Source: a virus. From it: a DNA stretch of 29,809 nt. Every line of letters starts with the position of its first letter. Position 1 is the stretch's first letter. The notes under the pieces were generated by a model. The model did not search any database. It had not been told where the DNA came from and saw only the letters and a list, made by a program, of their open reading frames with translations. The translations under genes and the position numbers were made by a program. Location: positions 1-29,809 of IMG/VR virus record IMGVR_UViG_3300020171_000100. One strand, 5' to 3'. Below are positions 16,556-22,989 of this stretch, in pieces.

Positions 16556-16640
16556 GATATGGGAATCGCCAATGCCCTTGACAAAGGCTTTTACCTGTGT
16601 TCCTTTCTGGTAAAGGATTTGGTCAAGAAAGGAAGCGACA

Positions 16641-16853
16641 ATGGGAAGTTTTTATTTGTTCGCGCAACCGAGTTTCATCGGCGGGGTTGCCCGGCTGTTG
16701 GATTTTGCGGGGTCCCTGAATGAGTATAATTACTCTCGCACGCGCGCAGAGGCGGACACCGTAGCCTTGTCCCAGGACTGGCAGGCTGTTGGTTCTGATA
16801 TTTCGATGGCCACGAAAAAATATGGCCAGTCACTCGAAAAAGAAAATGGGTAG
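16641..16853 (+). CDS. Small conserved-looking hypothetical protein
   Basis: A 70-aa protein with GAAAGGA at 16627-16633 and ATG 16641. It reads as a real protein: SFYLFAQPSFIGGVARLLDF near the N-terminus, then AGSLNEYNYSRTRAEADTVA and LSQDWQAVGSDISMA. The pattern F-A-x-P-S-F...G...D...N-Y-S...E-A-D...D-W recalls a widespread short protein of unknown function found outside phages, from memory and not checked. GC content is lower than in the neighbours. Acquired cargo is likely. No membrane helix is certain. Confidence 0.65.
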   Translation: MGSFYLFAQPSFIGGVARLLDFAGSLNEYNYSRTRAEADTVALSQDWQAVGSDISMATKKYGQSLEKENG

Positions 16854-16896
16854 GAAGGGTAAGCCCAAAAACCCTGCTGCCCGTAGGTCCTCCAAT

Positions 16897-17021
16897 CTTC
16901 CGGCTCCCAGGTCCGCGTTGCCATCGAATGGGCCTGGGAGCCAGCCTCCCGGAAGCCCGAGAACGCCTGGACGCCATGAAACAAGAACAGGAAAAAGACC
17001 TGGCTCCCGGCCTCCGCCGGG
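16897..17021. repeat. Chromosome-type intergenic palindromes
   Basis: GGCTCCCAGG (16902-16911) pairs perfectly with CCTGGGAGCC (16933-16942), with outer CTTCCGG (16897-16903) and CCGGAAG (16949-16955). A second palindrome CCCGGC-CTCC-GCCGGG lies at 17006-17021, inside a CCTGGCTCCCGG...GGGATGACGG context. That context is like the dispersed intergenic repeats of many bacterial chromosomes. The gap 16854-17040 holds no gene. Confidence 0.5.
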
Positions 17022-17040
17022 ATGACGGAGAGGAGGCGGC

Positions 17041-17226
17041 ATGAGCGAGAAAATGCAGACCCGGCCCGATGGGGCCACTGCACAGAGACCTGAGCGGTTC
17101 ATCGCCTTTATGAAGGAGAGCTTTGGCCCGGGTATGACTGATGACGATGTTCGGGACTTCCTGGGCCGCTTTTTGGGTCAATGCCCGGGTTTGACCAATC
17201 TGGCCAAGCCTTCAAGCGCCCACTGA
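17041..17226 (+). CDS. Small hypothetical protein
   Basis: A 61-aa frame with GAGGAGG at 17030-17036 before ATG 17041. The first part is charged and polar (KMQTRPDGATAQRPERF), followed by a helical segment (RFIAFMKESFGPGMTDDDVR, then DFLGRFLGQCPGL). The last 49 bp overlap the 3' end of the minus-strand gene at 17178-17411, so the two genes converge. I do not recognise it. The good ribosome site supports translation, and the C-terminus may be chance sequence. Confidence 0.45.
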   Translation: MSEKMQTRPDGATAQRPERFIAFMKESFGPGMTDDDVRDFLGRFLGQCPGLTNLAKPSSAH

Positions 17227-17411
17227 CGGATGCCGGGAAGGTCTTTGCGGAGTTCGGCCATATCCGCTTCCGGATTTTTAACGGTGTCATCCCAGTCCCT
17301 GGACTGTTCGGGGAATAATTTGTGATAGGCGGCCATGGTTTCCAGTGCGTTTTCAAAGGAGGTCCCGGTGGCTTCAGACAAAATAGTGGCAATCACTTCG
17401 AGTTTGGTCAT
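17178..17411 (-). CDS. Minus-strand small hypothetical protein
   Basis: A 77-aa protein on the minus strand, the only convincing minus-strand gene here. The start is at 17411 with AGAGGA about 8 bases upstream on that strand. The sequence is a well-mixed soluble helical protein (LEVIATILSEATGTSFENAL, ETMAAYHKLFPEQS, ADMAELRKDLPGIRQWALEG). It has normal amino-acid composition, unlike the Arg/Pro/Gly-rich antisense shadows seen elsewhere. It converges on the gene at 17041 and lies upstream of the prepilin gene on the other strand. The family is not recognised. Confidence 0.6.
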   Translation of the reverse strand: MTKLEVIATILSEATGTSFENALETMAAYHKLFPEQSRDWDDTVKNPEADMAELRKDLPGIRQWALEGLARLVKPGH

Positions 17412-17466
17412 GGCGGGTTCCTCTCTGGTTGGGGGTTGCGTCCAGGGTGCCACGGATGCGCGCTCC

Positions 17467-17868
17467 ATGCAAGGCGTGGCCCGGCCCGCCGGGTTCACCC
17501 TCCTGGAGGTCATGATCGCCATGCTCATCCTTTTGGTGGGGCTGTTGGGTGTGGCTGGGCTGGTGACGACCATCGGGAAAACCGGGGACCTTTCCCGGGA
17601 CATCACCGTGGCCACCACCCTGGCCGGTTCGGCCATGGAGGAGCAGGCGGCCGCCATCCTGGACGGGGACTGCCCCACCGTGACCACCCAGGAGGTGGAG
17701 CCCTACGGCGCCGCCACCCTGCCTCCGGGTTTCCGCCGGGTCACCACCTGGGCCCCGGACTCTCCGGCCCCGGGCATGGTCACCGTGACCATCCGCGTGG
17801 AGTTCGCAGCGGGCCGGTCCTCCCTGGAGTTCATGAGCCTGCACCGGATGCCCGAAGAGGAGGACTGA
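17467..17868 (+). CDS. Prepilin-like protein (PilV-type, type IV N-methylation motif)
   Basis: A 133-aa protein beginning with a short leader (MQGVARPAG) and the cleavage/methylation motif G-FTLLEV followed by a hydrophobic helix (MIAMLILLVGLLGVAGLV). The Glu at mature position 5 is present. Family knowledge: such proteins are cut by prepilin peptidase and sit in type IV pilus or type II secretion filaments; PilV-like ones are minor pilins. The rest (MEEQAAAILDGDCP, PGMVTVTIRVEF) fits. No other pilus gene is near. The start is uncertain: ATG 17467 has a weak site, while a GTG at 17368 has AAAGGAGG but lies antisense to the minus-strand gene. Confidence 0.75.
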   Translation: MQGVARPAGFTLLEVMIAMLILLVGLLGVAGLVTTIGKTGDLSRDITVATTLAGSAMEEQAAAILDGDCPTVTTQEVEPYGAATLPPGFRRVTTWAPDSPAPGMVTVTIRVEFAAGRSSLEFMSLHRMPEEED

Positions 17869-17871
17869 TCC

Positions 17872-18027
17872 ATGGATTGCGAAATTTGCGGATCATCCGA
17901 GTGTGTTGAGTTGTTCGAGACGGCCGAAGGCGTCCGCGCCATTTGCTGCGCCTGCCTCTCCACGGACAAGCGGACCCACCCGGAAACTGTCGGGAACAAA
18001 AAAGAAATCCCCCCAACCCCCCTTTGA
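17872..18027 (+). CDS. Zinc-ribbon mini-protein
   Basis: A 51-aa protein 3 bp after the prepilin stop, with AGAGGAGGA at 17856-17864 and ATG 17872. CxxC at residues 3-6 and 25-28 (CCAC) can bind a zinc ion. The C-terminal KKEIPPTPL is encoded by a dispersed palindromic repeat that supplies the stop codon, so the original end was probably replaced by repeat insertion. It is likely co-transcribed with the prepilin gene. A DNA- or protein-binding role is possible but unknown. Confidence 0.6.
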   Translation: MDCEICGSSECVELFETAEGVRAICCACLSTDKRTHPETVGNKKEIPPTPL

Positions 18028-18040
18028 CAAAGGGGGGGAT
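18001..18040 (+). repeat. Dispersed palindromic repeat, copy A
   Basis: It starts AAAGAAATCCCCCCA and ends in the hairpin CCCCCCTTT-GAC-AAAGGGGGG. The same element is at 20221-20260 and 26924-26961, all in the same orientation. Here it makes the last codons and stop of the zinc-ribbon gene. Confidence 0.85.
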
Positions 18041-18256
18041 CATCGGGGCCTGACTCTGAATTTTCCCCCTTAACCTCCCGGAGCATGGGCGCAGAAGTGC
18101 GCGGCCCCGGGCACTGGCGGCAGTGGTCCCCGGCCGCCCGGACGGGTCAAGTAGCGGGGTTCCTCCTTTCCCCGCTGCGAACCGGGCAACCCATTTTGGC
18201 ACATCGTAACGGGCCGACAAACGGCTGTAAACGCGCCAGATGAGAGGGATTCGCAA
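18041..18256 (+). promoter_or_regulatory. Upstream region of the early operon, promoter/operator candidates
   Basis: This 216-bp gap holds no gene. A hairpin CACTG-GCGG-CAGTG lies at 18112-18125, and further down a GCCG-ACAAA-CGGC inverted repeat stands about 40 bp before ATG 18257. TTGGCA is near 18197 but I find no convincing -10 with good spacing. No divergent repressor gene is seen on the minus strand. Confidence 0.35.
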
Positions 18257-18706
18257 ATGACCGGCAAACGCACATTCGGGGAAACTCTCCAGGCGCTGAT
18301 TTTGGACCACCCGGGCCGCATCCGGGAGCTGGCCCAGGACCTGGGGCTGGCCGAGAACACCGTGTACAACGCCCTCAACCCCCACGATGCCCGCCAGCTC
18401 ACCCTCCAGGCGTTCCTCCACATCGTCCGCCGGTATCGTGGGCGGGATGTGCTGGCGGCCCTGGCCGCGGACATCGACTGCATGGTCCTGCCCATCCCGG
18501 CCGGGACATCCACCACGCCGGACCTGTTCCGGCACGTGGCCAAGGTTTCCCGGGAGTGCGGGGAGGCTGTGGGGGCCATGGCCGATGCCCTGGCGGACGG
18601 CAAACTGTCGGCCAAGGAGCGGGAGAAAGCCCAGGCCGAGGTTCACGATGCCATGGTGGCCCTGGGCGGGTTGTACCACGCCCTGGTGGGAAAGGCGGGC
18701 GCGTAA
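18257..18706 (+). CDS. Phage regulatory CII/CP76-family protein
   Basis: A 149-aa protein that begins the early operon. Residues about 18-48 form a helix-turn-helix with RIRELAQDLGLAENTVYNAL, and the preceding GKRTFGETLQALILDHPG plus the trailing NPHDARQLTLQAFLHIVRRY match the CP76/CII family of P2- and 186-like phages. Those proteins turn on lysogeny promoters. The C-terminal half is helical (FRHVAKVSRECGEAVGAMAD). The start 18257 follows a GAGAGGGA-like site. It overlaps the next small membrane gene by one base (TAATG). Family call confidence is good; its target promoter is unknown. Confidence 0.8.
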   Translation: MTGKRTFGETLQALILDHPGRIRELAQDLGLAENTVYNALNPHDARQLTLQAFLHIVRRYRGRDVLAALAADIDCMVLPIPAGTSTTPDLFRHVAKVSRECGEAVGAMADALADGKLSAKEREKAQAEVHDAMVALGGLYHALVGKAGA

Positions 18707-18852
18707 TGGACCCGATCCAGGCCCGGGTGGAGGAGGTTTGCACGGTGGCGGCGGCGCTGGCCCTGGTGGGCGCGGCGGTGATCGCCGGTTTGGATTCCCT
18801 GGCCGCCCGGTTTCGGGAGTGGACGGCCAACCGAGGAGAGGACGGACAATGA
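18706..18852 (+). CDS. Small membrane protein
   Basis: A 48-aa protein starting in the previous stop (TAATG). One hydrophobic stretch (VCTVAAALALVGAAVIAGL) is followed by a polar tail (AARFREWTANRGEDGQ). Its end overlaps the next start (ATGA). It is likely a single-pass inner-membrane protein. The family is not recognised. Confidence 0.6.
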   Translation: MDPIQARVEEVCTVAAALALVGAAVIAGLDSLAARFREWTANRGEDGQ

Positions 18853-19322
18853 GCAAAAAAAACGGATGGGAACGGTTTTTGGACCAGGTGTTGGGCGCGG
18901 CCCAGGCCATGGACCTGCGCAAGATGGTGCGCGGGGATTTTTCCGGCACCGTGGTGCTGGTGGGTTCCGGGGCCAACGGCAAAACCACTCTGTTGCGCAC
19001 CCTGGCGGAAACCCTGCCCGGGGCGGAGTGGGTGGCGGACGGCCGGGGAGAGGTCCTGCGGATTCGCGCGGACTTTCACCTGGCGGGCTATCCCAACATG
19101 GCCACGCCCTGGACCGTGGCGCGGTTCCTCCACTGCGAGGCGATGTTTTTCCTGGAGGACGCGCACCCGGGGATGCTGGCCGAGCTGTTGGACGGCGCGG
19201 CGGAGATCCGGGCGTGGGCGGGATTCGGGGTGCCGGATTCGGTGGCGTTTGCCCTGGGTGGTGACGCGGCGGCGTCGATGGACCGGGACGGCACGGAAGC
19301 GGACCCGGATCACGAGGAATAA
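18849..19322 (+). CDS. Small P-loop NTPase with SF3-like Walker A
   Basis: A 157-aa protein. Walker A is at residues 39-46 (GSGANGKT) inside a hydrophobic strand-loop-helix (TVVLVGSGANGKTTLLRTL), the arrangement seen in superfamily 3 helicases. A Walker B-like MFFLED lies near residues 99-104. The acidic C-terminus (DRDGTEADPDHEE) may be a tail. Compared with the full primase-helicase at 26561-29047 it keeps only the P-loop core, without an arginine finger I can place. It overlaps the previous stop. It could be a small DNA-dependent ATPase or a partner of the helicase. Confidence 0.6.
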   Translation: MSKKNGWERFLDQVLGAAQAMDLRKMVRGDFSGTVVLVGSGANGKTTLLRTLAETLPGAEWVADGRGEVLRIRADFHLAGYPNMATPWTVARFLHCEAMFFLEDAHPGMLAELLDGAAEIRAWAGFGVPDSVAFALGGDAAASMDRDGTEADPDHEE

Positions 19323-19369
19323 CGGATTTCGCGGCCGGTCCGGCGAGGCCATGCGCCAACCTGGCAAGG

Positions 19370-19389
19370 TTTCCCCTGGGGAGGGGAAA
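19370..19389 (+). terminator. Hairpin after the P-loop gene
   Basis: TTTCCCC (19370-19376) pairs with GGGGAAA (19383-19389) around the loop TGGGGA. No T-run follows. The gap 19323-19504 otherwise holds no gene I can support. Confidence 0.35.
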
Positions 19390-19504
19390 ATGGGGTCTGA
19401 TGGCTGGCACCCTGCGGCCTGAACATCGGCGGGAATTTCCGGGGAAGTGGCGCTCCCCGGGAGGTTGCGCCACGGGCCGGCCGCGAATGACCACGGAGGA
19501 CCAA

Positions 19505-19726
19505 ATGGAGGAGCGCAGATGCGTGACGTTCGACACGAACATGGGGCCCCGGCCGGGGTGGCTGGTGGAGGCGCGGCAATCGGTGGCCGTGGTGGAGCTG
19601 GGCGAGGTGCGGGCATGGGGTCCGTACCGGGAGCCCCGTTTGCGTGCCACGGGGCGGATCATCGAGCGCCGGTGGGGCCGGGACCGGGTGCGGATGTGCC
19701 CGCCCGGGGTGACGCGGATCCCCTGA
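19505..19726 (+). CDS. Small hypothetical protein
   Basis: A 73-aa protein. ATG 19505 is favoured by GGAGGA at 19495-19500; the frame is open upstream, including an ATG at 19487 that lacks a ribosome site. The protein is basic and beta-leaning (ERRCVTFDTNMGPRPGWLVE, RQSVAVVELGEVRAWG) and ends RVRMCPPGVTRIP. No family is recognised. Its last codons overlap the probable start of the next gene. It could be an early-gene regulator or anti-host factor, but that is not shown by sequence. Confidence 0.55.
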   Translation: MEERRCVTFDTNMGPRPGWLVEARQSVAVVELGEVRAWGPYREPRLRATGRIIERRWGRDRVRMCPPGVTRIP

Positions 19727-19950
19727 CCCGGCTTTTGCTGGCCGCCGGGGACGCCACCCGGGCCCATGACGCGGTGCTGGCTGTGCGGGACCTGTGCACG
19801 GACCGGGACGGCCGCCCGTTTTTCGCGCGGCACACCGCCACCGGGATGGCCCGGGTGTCCGTCCAGGCCCTGGACACCGCCCGGGCGGAAATCGTCCGCG
19901 CCTGCGCGGCCATGGGCCTGGATTTGGAAGGGGGAAAAAATGCCCTATGA
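19696..19950 (+). CDS. Small hypothetical protein (start uncertain)
   Basis: The C-terminal part is a normal helical protein (LTRLLLAAGDATRAHDAVLA, VRDLCTDRDGRPFFARHT, ARAEIVRACAAMGLDLEG). The start is uncertain: GTG 19696 gives 84 aa and a modest overlap with the previous gene, while the frame continues upstream as low-complexity shadow. Its end overlaps the start of the next gene by 11 bp. The family is unknown. Confidence 0.45.
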   Translation: MPARGDADPLTRLLLAAGDATRAHDAVLAVRDLCTDRDGRPFFARHTATGMARVSVQALDTARAEIVRACAAMGLDLEGGKNAL

Positions 19951-20299
19951 GACGGAGAAAACGGCCCTGATCGGGCTGGCGGATCTGGCGAAAATCCAGG
20001 ACGCCCGGCTGTGCCCGCACCGGAGCCCGGCAGGATGCTCCAGGAACTGCGCCCAGCGTATCCCCGGGCGGGTTTTCCGGGCGGCGGACGATCTGTGGGA
20101 CGTGGATCCCCCGGGATGCGCCGTGCTGGTGGGGGCTTACGCCTCCATGCGGGTGCTTCGGGCTCTGGAGGCGTTCCCGGATCTGTTGGAGCGCATGGCG
20201 GCCCCAAAACCGAAGCGGAAAAAGAAATCCCCCCAGGCCCCCCTTTGCCAAAGGGGGGATGCTGGCGGCGGCAACGGTCCTCCGGAGGACACGATATGA
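19940..20299 (+). CDS. Cys-containing hypothetical protein with repeat-derived C-terminus
   Basis: A 119-aa protein from ATG 19940 with GAAGGGGG upstream. Residues about 22-40 hold CPHRSPAGCSRNCAQR, a Cys cluster that may bind metal. The middle is helical (AYASMRVLRALEAFPDLLER). The last 30 residues (KKKSPQAPLCQRGD and a Gly-rich end) come from copy B of the dispersed palindromic repeat read through in frame. Its stop overlaps the next ATG. The family is not recognised. The basic KPKRKKK stretch before the repeat could contact nucleic acid. Confidence 0.6.
   Translation: MPYETEKTALIGLADLAKIQDARLCPHRSPAGCSRNCAQRIPGRVFRAADDLWDVDPPGCAVLVGAYASMRVLRALEAFPDLLERMAAPKPKRKKKSPQAPLCQRGDAGGGNGPPEDTI
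20221..20260 (+). repeat. Dispersed palindromic repeat, copy B
   Basis: The same element as copy A: AAAGAAATCCCCCCA, then the hairpin CCCCCCTTT-GCC-AAAGGGGGG. It is read through in frame and encodes SPQAPLCQRGD. Confidence 0.85.
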
Positions 20300-20478
20300 C
20301 CGGCCTGGAGGCCCATTTCGTCCAGGCCCTGGACGCATTCGGGCAATATCACACGGCCCACCTTTGGTTCCGGGGGCTGTTGGGGATCGGCGGATGCGCG
20401 GTGGTGGGCGGGATGCTGCTCAAATGCTGGGCGGATGACGGCTGGTGGCCTATCGGGCCGGGAAGGGAGGGGAAATGA
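20296..20478 (+). CDS. Small membrane protein
   Basis: A 60-aa protein from ATG 20296 with GGAGG at 20284-20288. A hydrophobic region FRGLLGIGGCAVVGGMLL forms one membrane helix, with a tryptophan-rich tail (CWADDGWWPIG). It overlaps both neighbours by a few bases. The family is unknown. Confidence 0.6.
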   Translation: MTGLEAHFVQALDAFGQYHTAHLWFRGLLGIGGCAVVGGMLLKCWADDGWWPIGPGREGK

Positions 20479-20876
20479 ACGCGAACGTAAACCCCGGGGT
20501 GGATGTTTTGGCCGACATGCGCGCCCTGGCCGCTGCGGCTGAGGCGCAAAAAACGACTACCACCGCAACCACGGATGATGACCGCCTGCTCCAGGATCGG
20601 GAGCGGATCGCGGCGCGGGGGCAGGTGTACAAGGTGCGCCTGGCCAACGTCCTGAAGGGCAAGTGGGTGCTCCAGCACAAGGGGGCCCTGAAAGCCGCGA
20701 AAACCCACGGGCCCATGATCACGGTGGGCGAACGTCCGGCTTTCCGCGGCCACGTGTACCGGGTCACCGAGGCCAAAGGCCCCGGCGGCCGGTTCGTGTT
20801 CCGGTACGTGGGGCGCGTGCGGCCTACGCCCGCCCCGGCTGCGGGACAAACCCCGGCGGGGGAGGTGGCGGCATGA
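20475..20876 (+). CDS. Hypothetical early protein
   Basis: A 133-aa protein with a strong GGAGGGG site at 20466-20472. Residues about 1-45 are polar with a T-rich stretch (QKTTTTATTDDD). Residues about 46-113 look like a compact beta domain rich in basic and Gly residues (QVYKVRLANVLKGKWVLQHK, RGHVYRVTEAKGPGGRFVFR), suggesting a small SH3-like or nucleic-acid-binding fold. The C-terminus is disordered. No family is recognised. The start overlaps the previous stop. Confidence 0.6.
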   Translation: MNANVNPGVDVLADMRALAAAAEAQKTTTTATTDDDRLLQDRERIAARGQVYKVRLANVLKGKWVLQHKGALKAAKTHGPMITVGERPAFRGHVYRVTEAKGPGGRFVFRYVGRVRPTPAPAAGQTPAGEVAA

Positions 20877-21295
20877 CGGAGATCACGCGGGAATTGAAAC
20901 GCACCCAAGCCGGCCGGGTGGATCTGGCGGAGCTGGCGCACGATGTGTGCGACCTGGAGGGCGGAGTGGTCAACCTGCCCATTGCCCAGGTGGCCGAGGT
21001 GCTGGCCTGCCTGGGGGTGATCCTGGCCGAGGCGGGGTTGGTCCCGGCGGCGGAGGTCATGTGCCGGTTGATGGAGCGGGGGGCGCGGCGGGTTGATCCG
21101 GCCAAGGATCGGGAAGCCCGGGCCATCGAAATCAACTGTGGTCTCCGTGGGCCTCTCACCGACACGGAAATTCTCCAGGAATCGTTCTCGGTGCGGTTCG
21201 GCAATGTCCGCGCCCAGGCCCGGGGGGACTCCGGGGATTTTCCCGGCCGCGAGTACGCGGGCGCGCCGGGATGGGAGAATGACGGCAATGGCTGA
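20873..21295 (+). CDS. Hypothetical early protein
   Basis: A 140-aa soluble, helical protein. Its ATG 20873 overlaps the previous TGA. Features are VDLAELAHDVCDLEGGVVNL, then the hydrophobic helix PIAQVAEVLACLGVILAE and AAEVMCRLMERGARRVD. The C-terminal 40 residues are polar and may be disordered. Its last 8 bases overlap the next gene. I do not recognise the family. Confidence 0.6.
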   Translation: MTEITRELKRTQAGRVDLAELAHDVCDLEGGVVNLPIAQVAEVLACLGVILAEAGLVPAAEVMCRLMERGARRVDPAKDREARAIEINCGLRGPLTDTEILQESFSVRFGNVRAQARGDSGDFPGREYAGAPGWENDGNG

Positions 21296-21794
21296 TCTGG
21301 CGCGGATCATCGCCTACACGGGCGCGCATGGGACCGGGAAAACCACGGCGGTTTTTGCCCGGGCGCGGGCGTTGAAAATGGAGCACCCCGGGGCATCGGT
21401 GGGCATCCTGTGCGAGGTGGCCCAGGAGTGCCCGTGGCCCATCAATCAGGCGGCCACGCCCGAGGGCCAGCGGTGGATTTTTTCCACCCACATGAGCCGG
21501 GAGCTGGCCGCGCTGCGCCAGTACGACCTGGTGGTGGTGGACCGCACGGCCCTGGACGCGGTGGCCTACACGGCCGTGGCCGGATTCACCCGGGACGCCG
21601 AGGCCATGGCCGCCCTGTTTGCCCGGCACCAGGAGGTTTACCGGGAGATCCGGTTCCTGCGCGGCGACCACCTCCACGCGGATGGCGTCCGCGACCTGGA
21701 CCGCTCCTGGCGCGCCCAGGTGGATGAGTGCCTGATGGGCCTGTATTTGGCCATGGGAATGGGGACAGACCCCCGGTTTTCGGTGGGGGGGTGA
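21288..21794 (+). CDS. P-loop AAA-type ATPase / kinase-like protein
   Basis: A 168-aa protein. Walker A is GAHGTGKT at residues 12-19, after a strand (ARIIAYT). A Walker B-like strand with acidic end is YDLVVVDRTALDAVAY, and the later RFLRGDHLHADGVRDLDRSW carries basic and acidic residues. The pattern resembles the AAA_28/NadR-type kinase-like ATPases found in phages. Start 21288 is chosen because GGGAGA at 21273-21278 is at good spacing; ATG 21279 sits too close. The substrate is unknown; nucleotide or nucleoside kinase activity is a possibility, not a claim. Confidence 0.7.
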   Translation: MADLARIIAYTGAHGTGKTTAVFARARALKMEHPGASVGILCEVAQECPWPINQAATPEGQRWIFSTHMSRELAALRQYDLVVVDRTALDAVAYTAVAGFTRDAEAMAALFARHQEVYREIRFLRGDHLHADGVRDLDRSWRAQVDECLMGLYLAMGMGTDPRFSVGG

Positions 21795-21796
21795 AC

Positions 21797-22174
21797 ATGA
21801 CCACGGCCACCCTGTCCCATCCCGACCCCTGCGACACCTGCAACCTGCCGTTTGATCTGGCGGACTGCGAGATGGGCCCCGGGTTTGTGTGCCCGGCAAG
21901 GCGGGCCTGGGAGTCTGGGCGGCCAGTGGGCGGATGGGTGGAGGAGGAGATCATGGGGAAAAACGCGGAAATCCGTAAAACGTGCGTCCATGTCGAGTTG
22001 GGGGAGGATTTCCCCGCGCCCGTGGACCTGCAAACGGAAATGGACGCGGCCTCCGATGCCTGGGACGCCGCATGGGCGGCCGCGGACCTGGAGGCCCTGG
22101 CGGAAAACCTCCGGCTCTGCGTGATCCGCCTGTCCCGGGCGCGTTTCGTCTTGGCGAAAGGGGCGGCGGCATGA
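21797..22174 (+). CDS. Cys-rich N-terminal hypothetical protein
   Basis: A 125-aa protein. The N-terminus has DPCDTCNLPFDLADCEMGPG followed by FVC, four Cys that could bind a zinc ion. The rest is helical and acidic (QTEMDAASDAWDAAWAAADL, EALAENLRLCVIRL). ATG 21797 is 2 bp after the previous stop, after a G-run. Its stop overlaps the start of the DUF5131 gene. No family is recognised. Confidence 0.6.
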   Translation: MTTATLSHPDPCDTCNLPFDLADCEMGPGFVCPARRAWESGRPVGGWVEEEIMGKNAEIRKTCVHVELGEDFPAPVDLQTEMDAASDAWDAAWAAADLEALAENLRLCVIRLSRARFVLAKGAAA

Positions 22175-22989
22175 GCGGGAAATGGTGGGACTGGGCGTGG
22201 AATCCGGTCACGGGGTGTTCTCCGGCGTCTGTGGGCTGCGCGAACTGTTACGCCAAGCGGGCGGCGGAGCATCCGCGGTTGCGCGGAAAATTCGGCTACC
22301 CGGAGGATGAGCCGTTCCGGGTGACCCTCCGGCCTGACCGGTTTAGCCTGCCCCTGGACAGGAAAAAACCCCTGCGGATTTTCGTCAATTCCATGGGCGA
22401 CCTGTTCCACCCGGACGTGCCCCAGGAGTTCATCAACCATGTGTTCTGGTCCATGGCCATGGCACCCCAACACCTCTTTTTTGTGTGCACCAAACGCCAC
22501 GAGCGGCTGGTGGAGTCCATGGAGCAGGTCCACCGCCACATGGCGGACGTGAATTTTCCCGCTCCCCTGCCCAACGTCATGGGCATGGTGACGGCGGAAA
22601 ATCAGGAGATGGCGGACGCCAGGATCCCCGAGCTGTTGCGCGCCGGATTCGCCCTGCGCGGGGTTTCCGTGGAGCCCATGCTGGGGCCGGTGGACATGGT
22701 TCCCGGCCCCCTTGGTGGGTATTTTCAGGGGGAAATGCTCTCCAGTTCCCTCATAGACTGGGTGATCTGCGGCGCGGAAACCGGTCCCGGCAAGCGGGCG
22801 TTTGATCCTGCGTGGGCCCAGGTCCTGGCCGAGGATTGCGCCACCAAAGGGGTGCCGTTCTGGTTCAAGCAGGGCGAACGGGGCCGCCATGAGTTGAGCG
22901 GCAAGGTTTTCGGGGCGATGCCCAAGGTTTGGGATTCGGAGCGTGGGTGTCTCCGACCGGACGGGAAAGGGGCGGCAGAAAATGGCTAA
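22171..22989 (+). CDS. DUF5131 (phage Gp37/Gp68) family protein
   Basis: A 272-aa protein with the family start WAWNPVTGCSPASVGCANCY. The three Cys (residues 16, 23, 26; CX6CX2C) and downstream blocks (LRIFVNSMGDLFHPDVPQEF, FFVCTKRHERL, GVSVEPMLGPVDM, WVICGAETGPGKR) all match. The family is widespread in phages and plasmids. Its fold resembles radical-SAM or other Fe-S-binding enzymes, but the reaction is not established. It lies in the early operon next to a DnaA-like gene and the clamp. ATG 22171 overlaps the previous TGA. Confidence 0.88.
   Translation: MSGKWWDWAWNPVTGCSPASVGCANCYAKRAAEHPRLRGKFGYPEDEPFRVTLRPDRFSLPLDRKKPLRIFVNSMGDLFHPDVPQEFINHVFWSMAMAPQHLFFVCTKRHERLVESMEQVHRHMADVNFPAPLPNVMGMVTAENQEMADARIPELLRAGFALRGVSVEPMLGPVDMVPGPLGGYFQGEMLSSSLIDWVICGAETGPGKRAFDPAWAQVLAEDCATKGVPFWFKQGERGRHELSGKVFGAMPKVWDSERGCLRPDGKGAAENG

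Noticed and set aside
17335-17466. Longer N-terminus for the prepilin protein from ATG 17335 or GTG 17368
   Set aside because: GTG 17368 has a good ribosome site, but the extra residues lie antisense to the minus-strand gene and would give an unusually long leader before the cleavage site. I kept ATG 17467 but the start is open.
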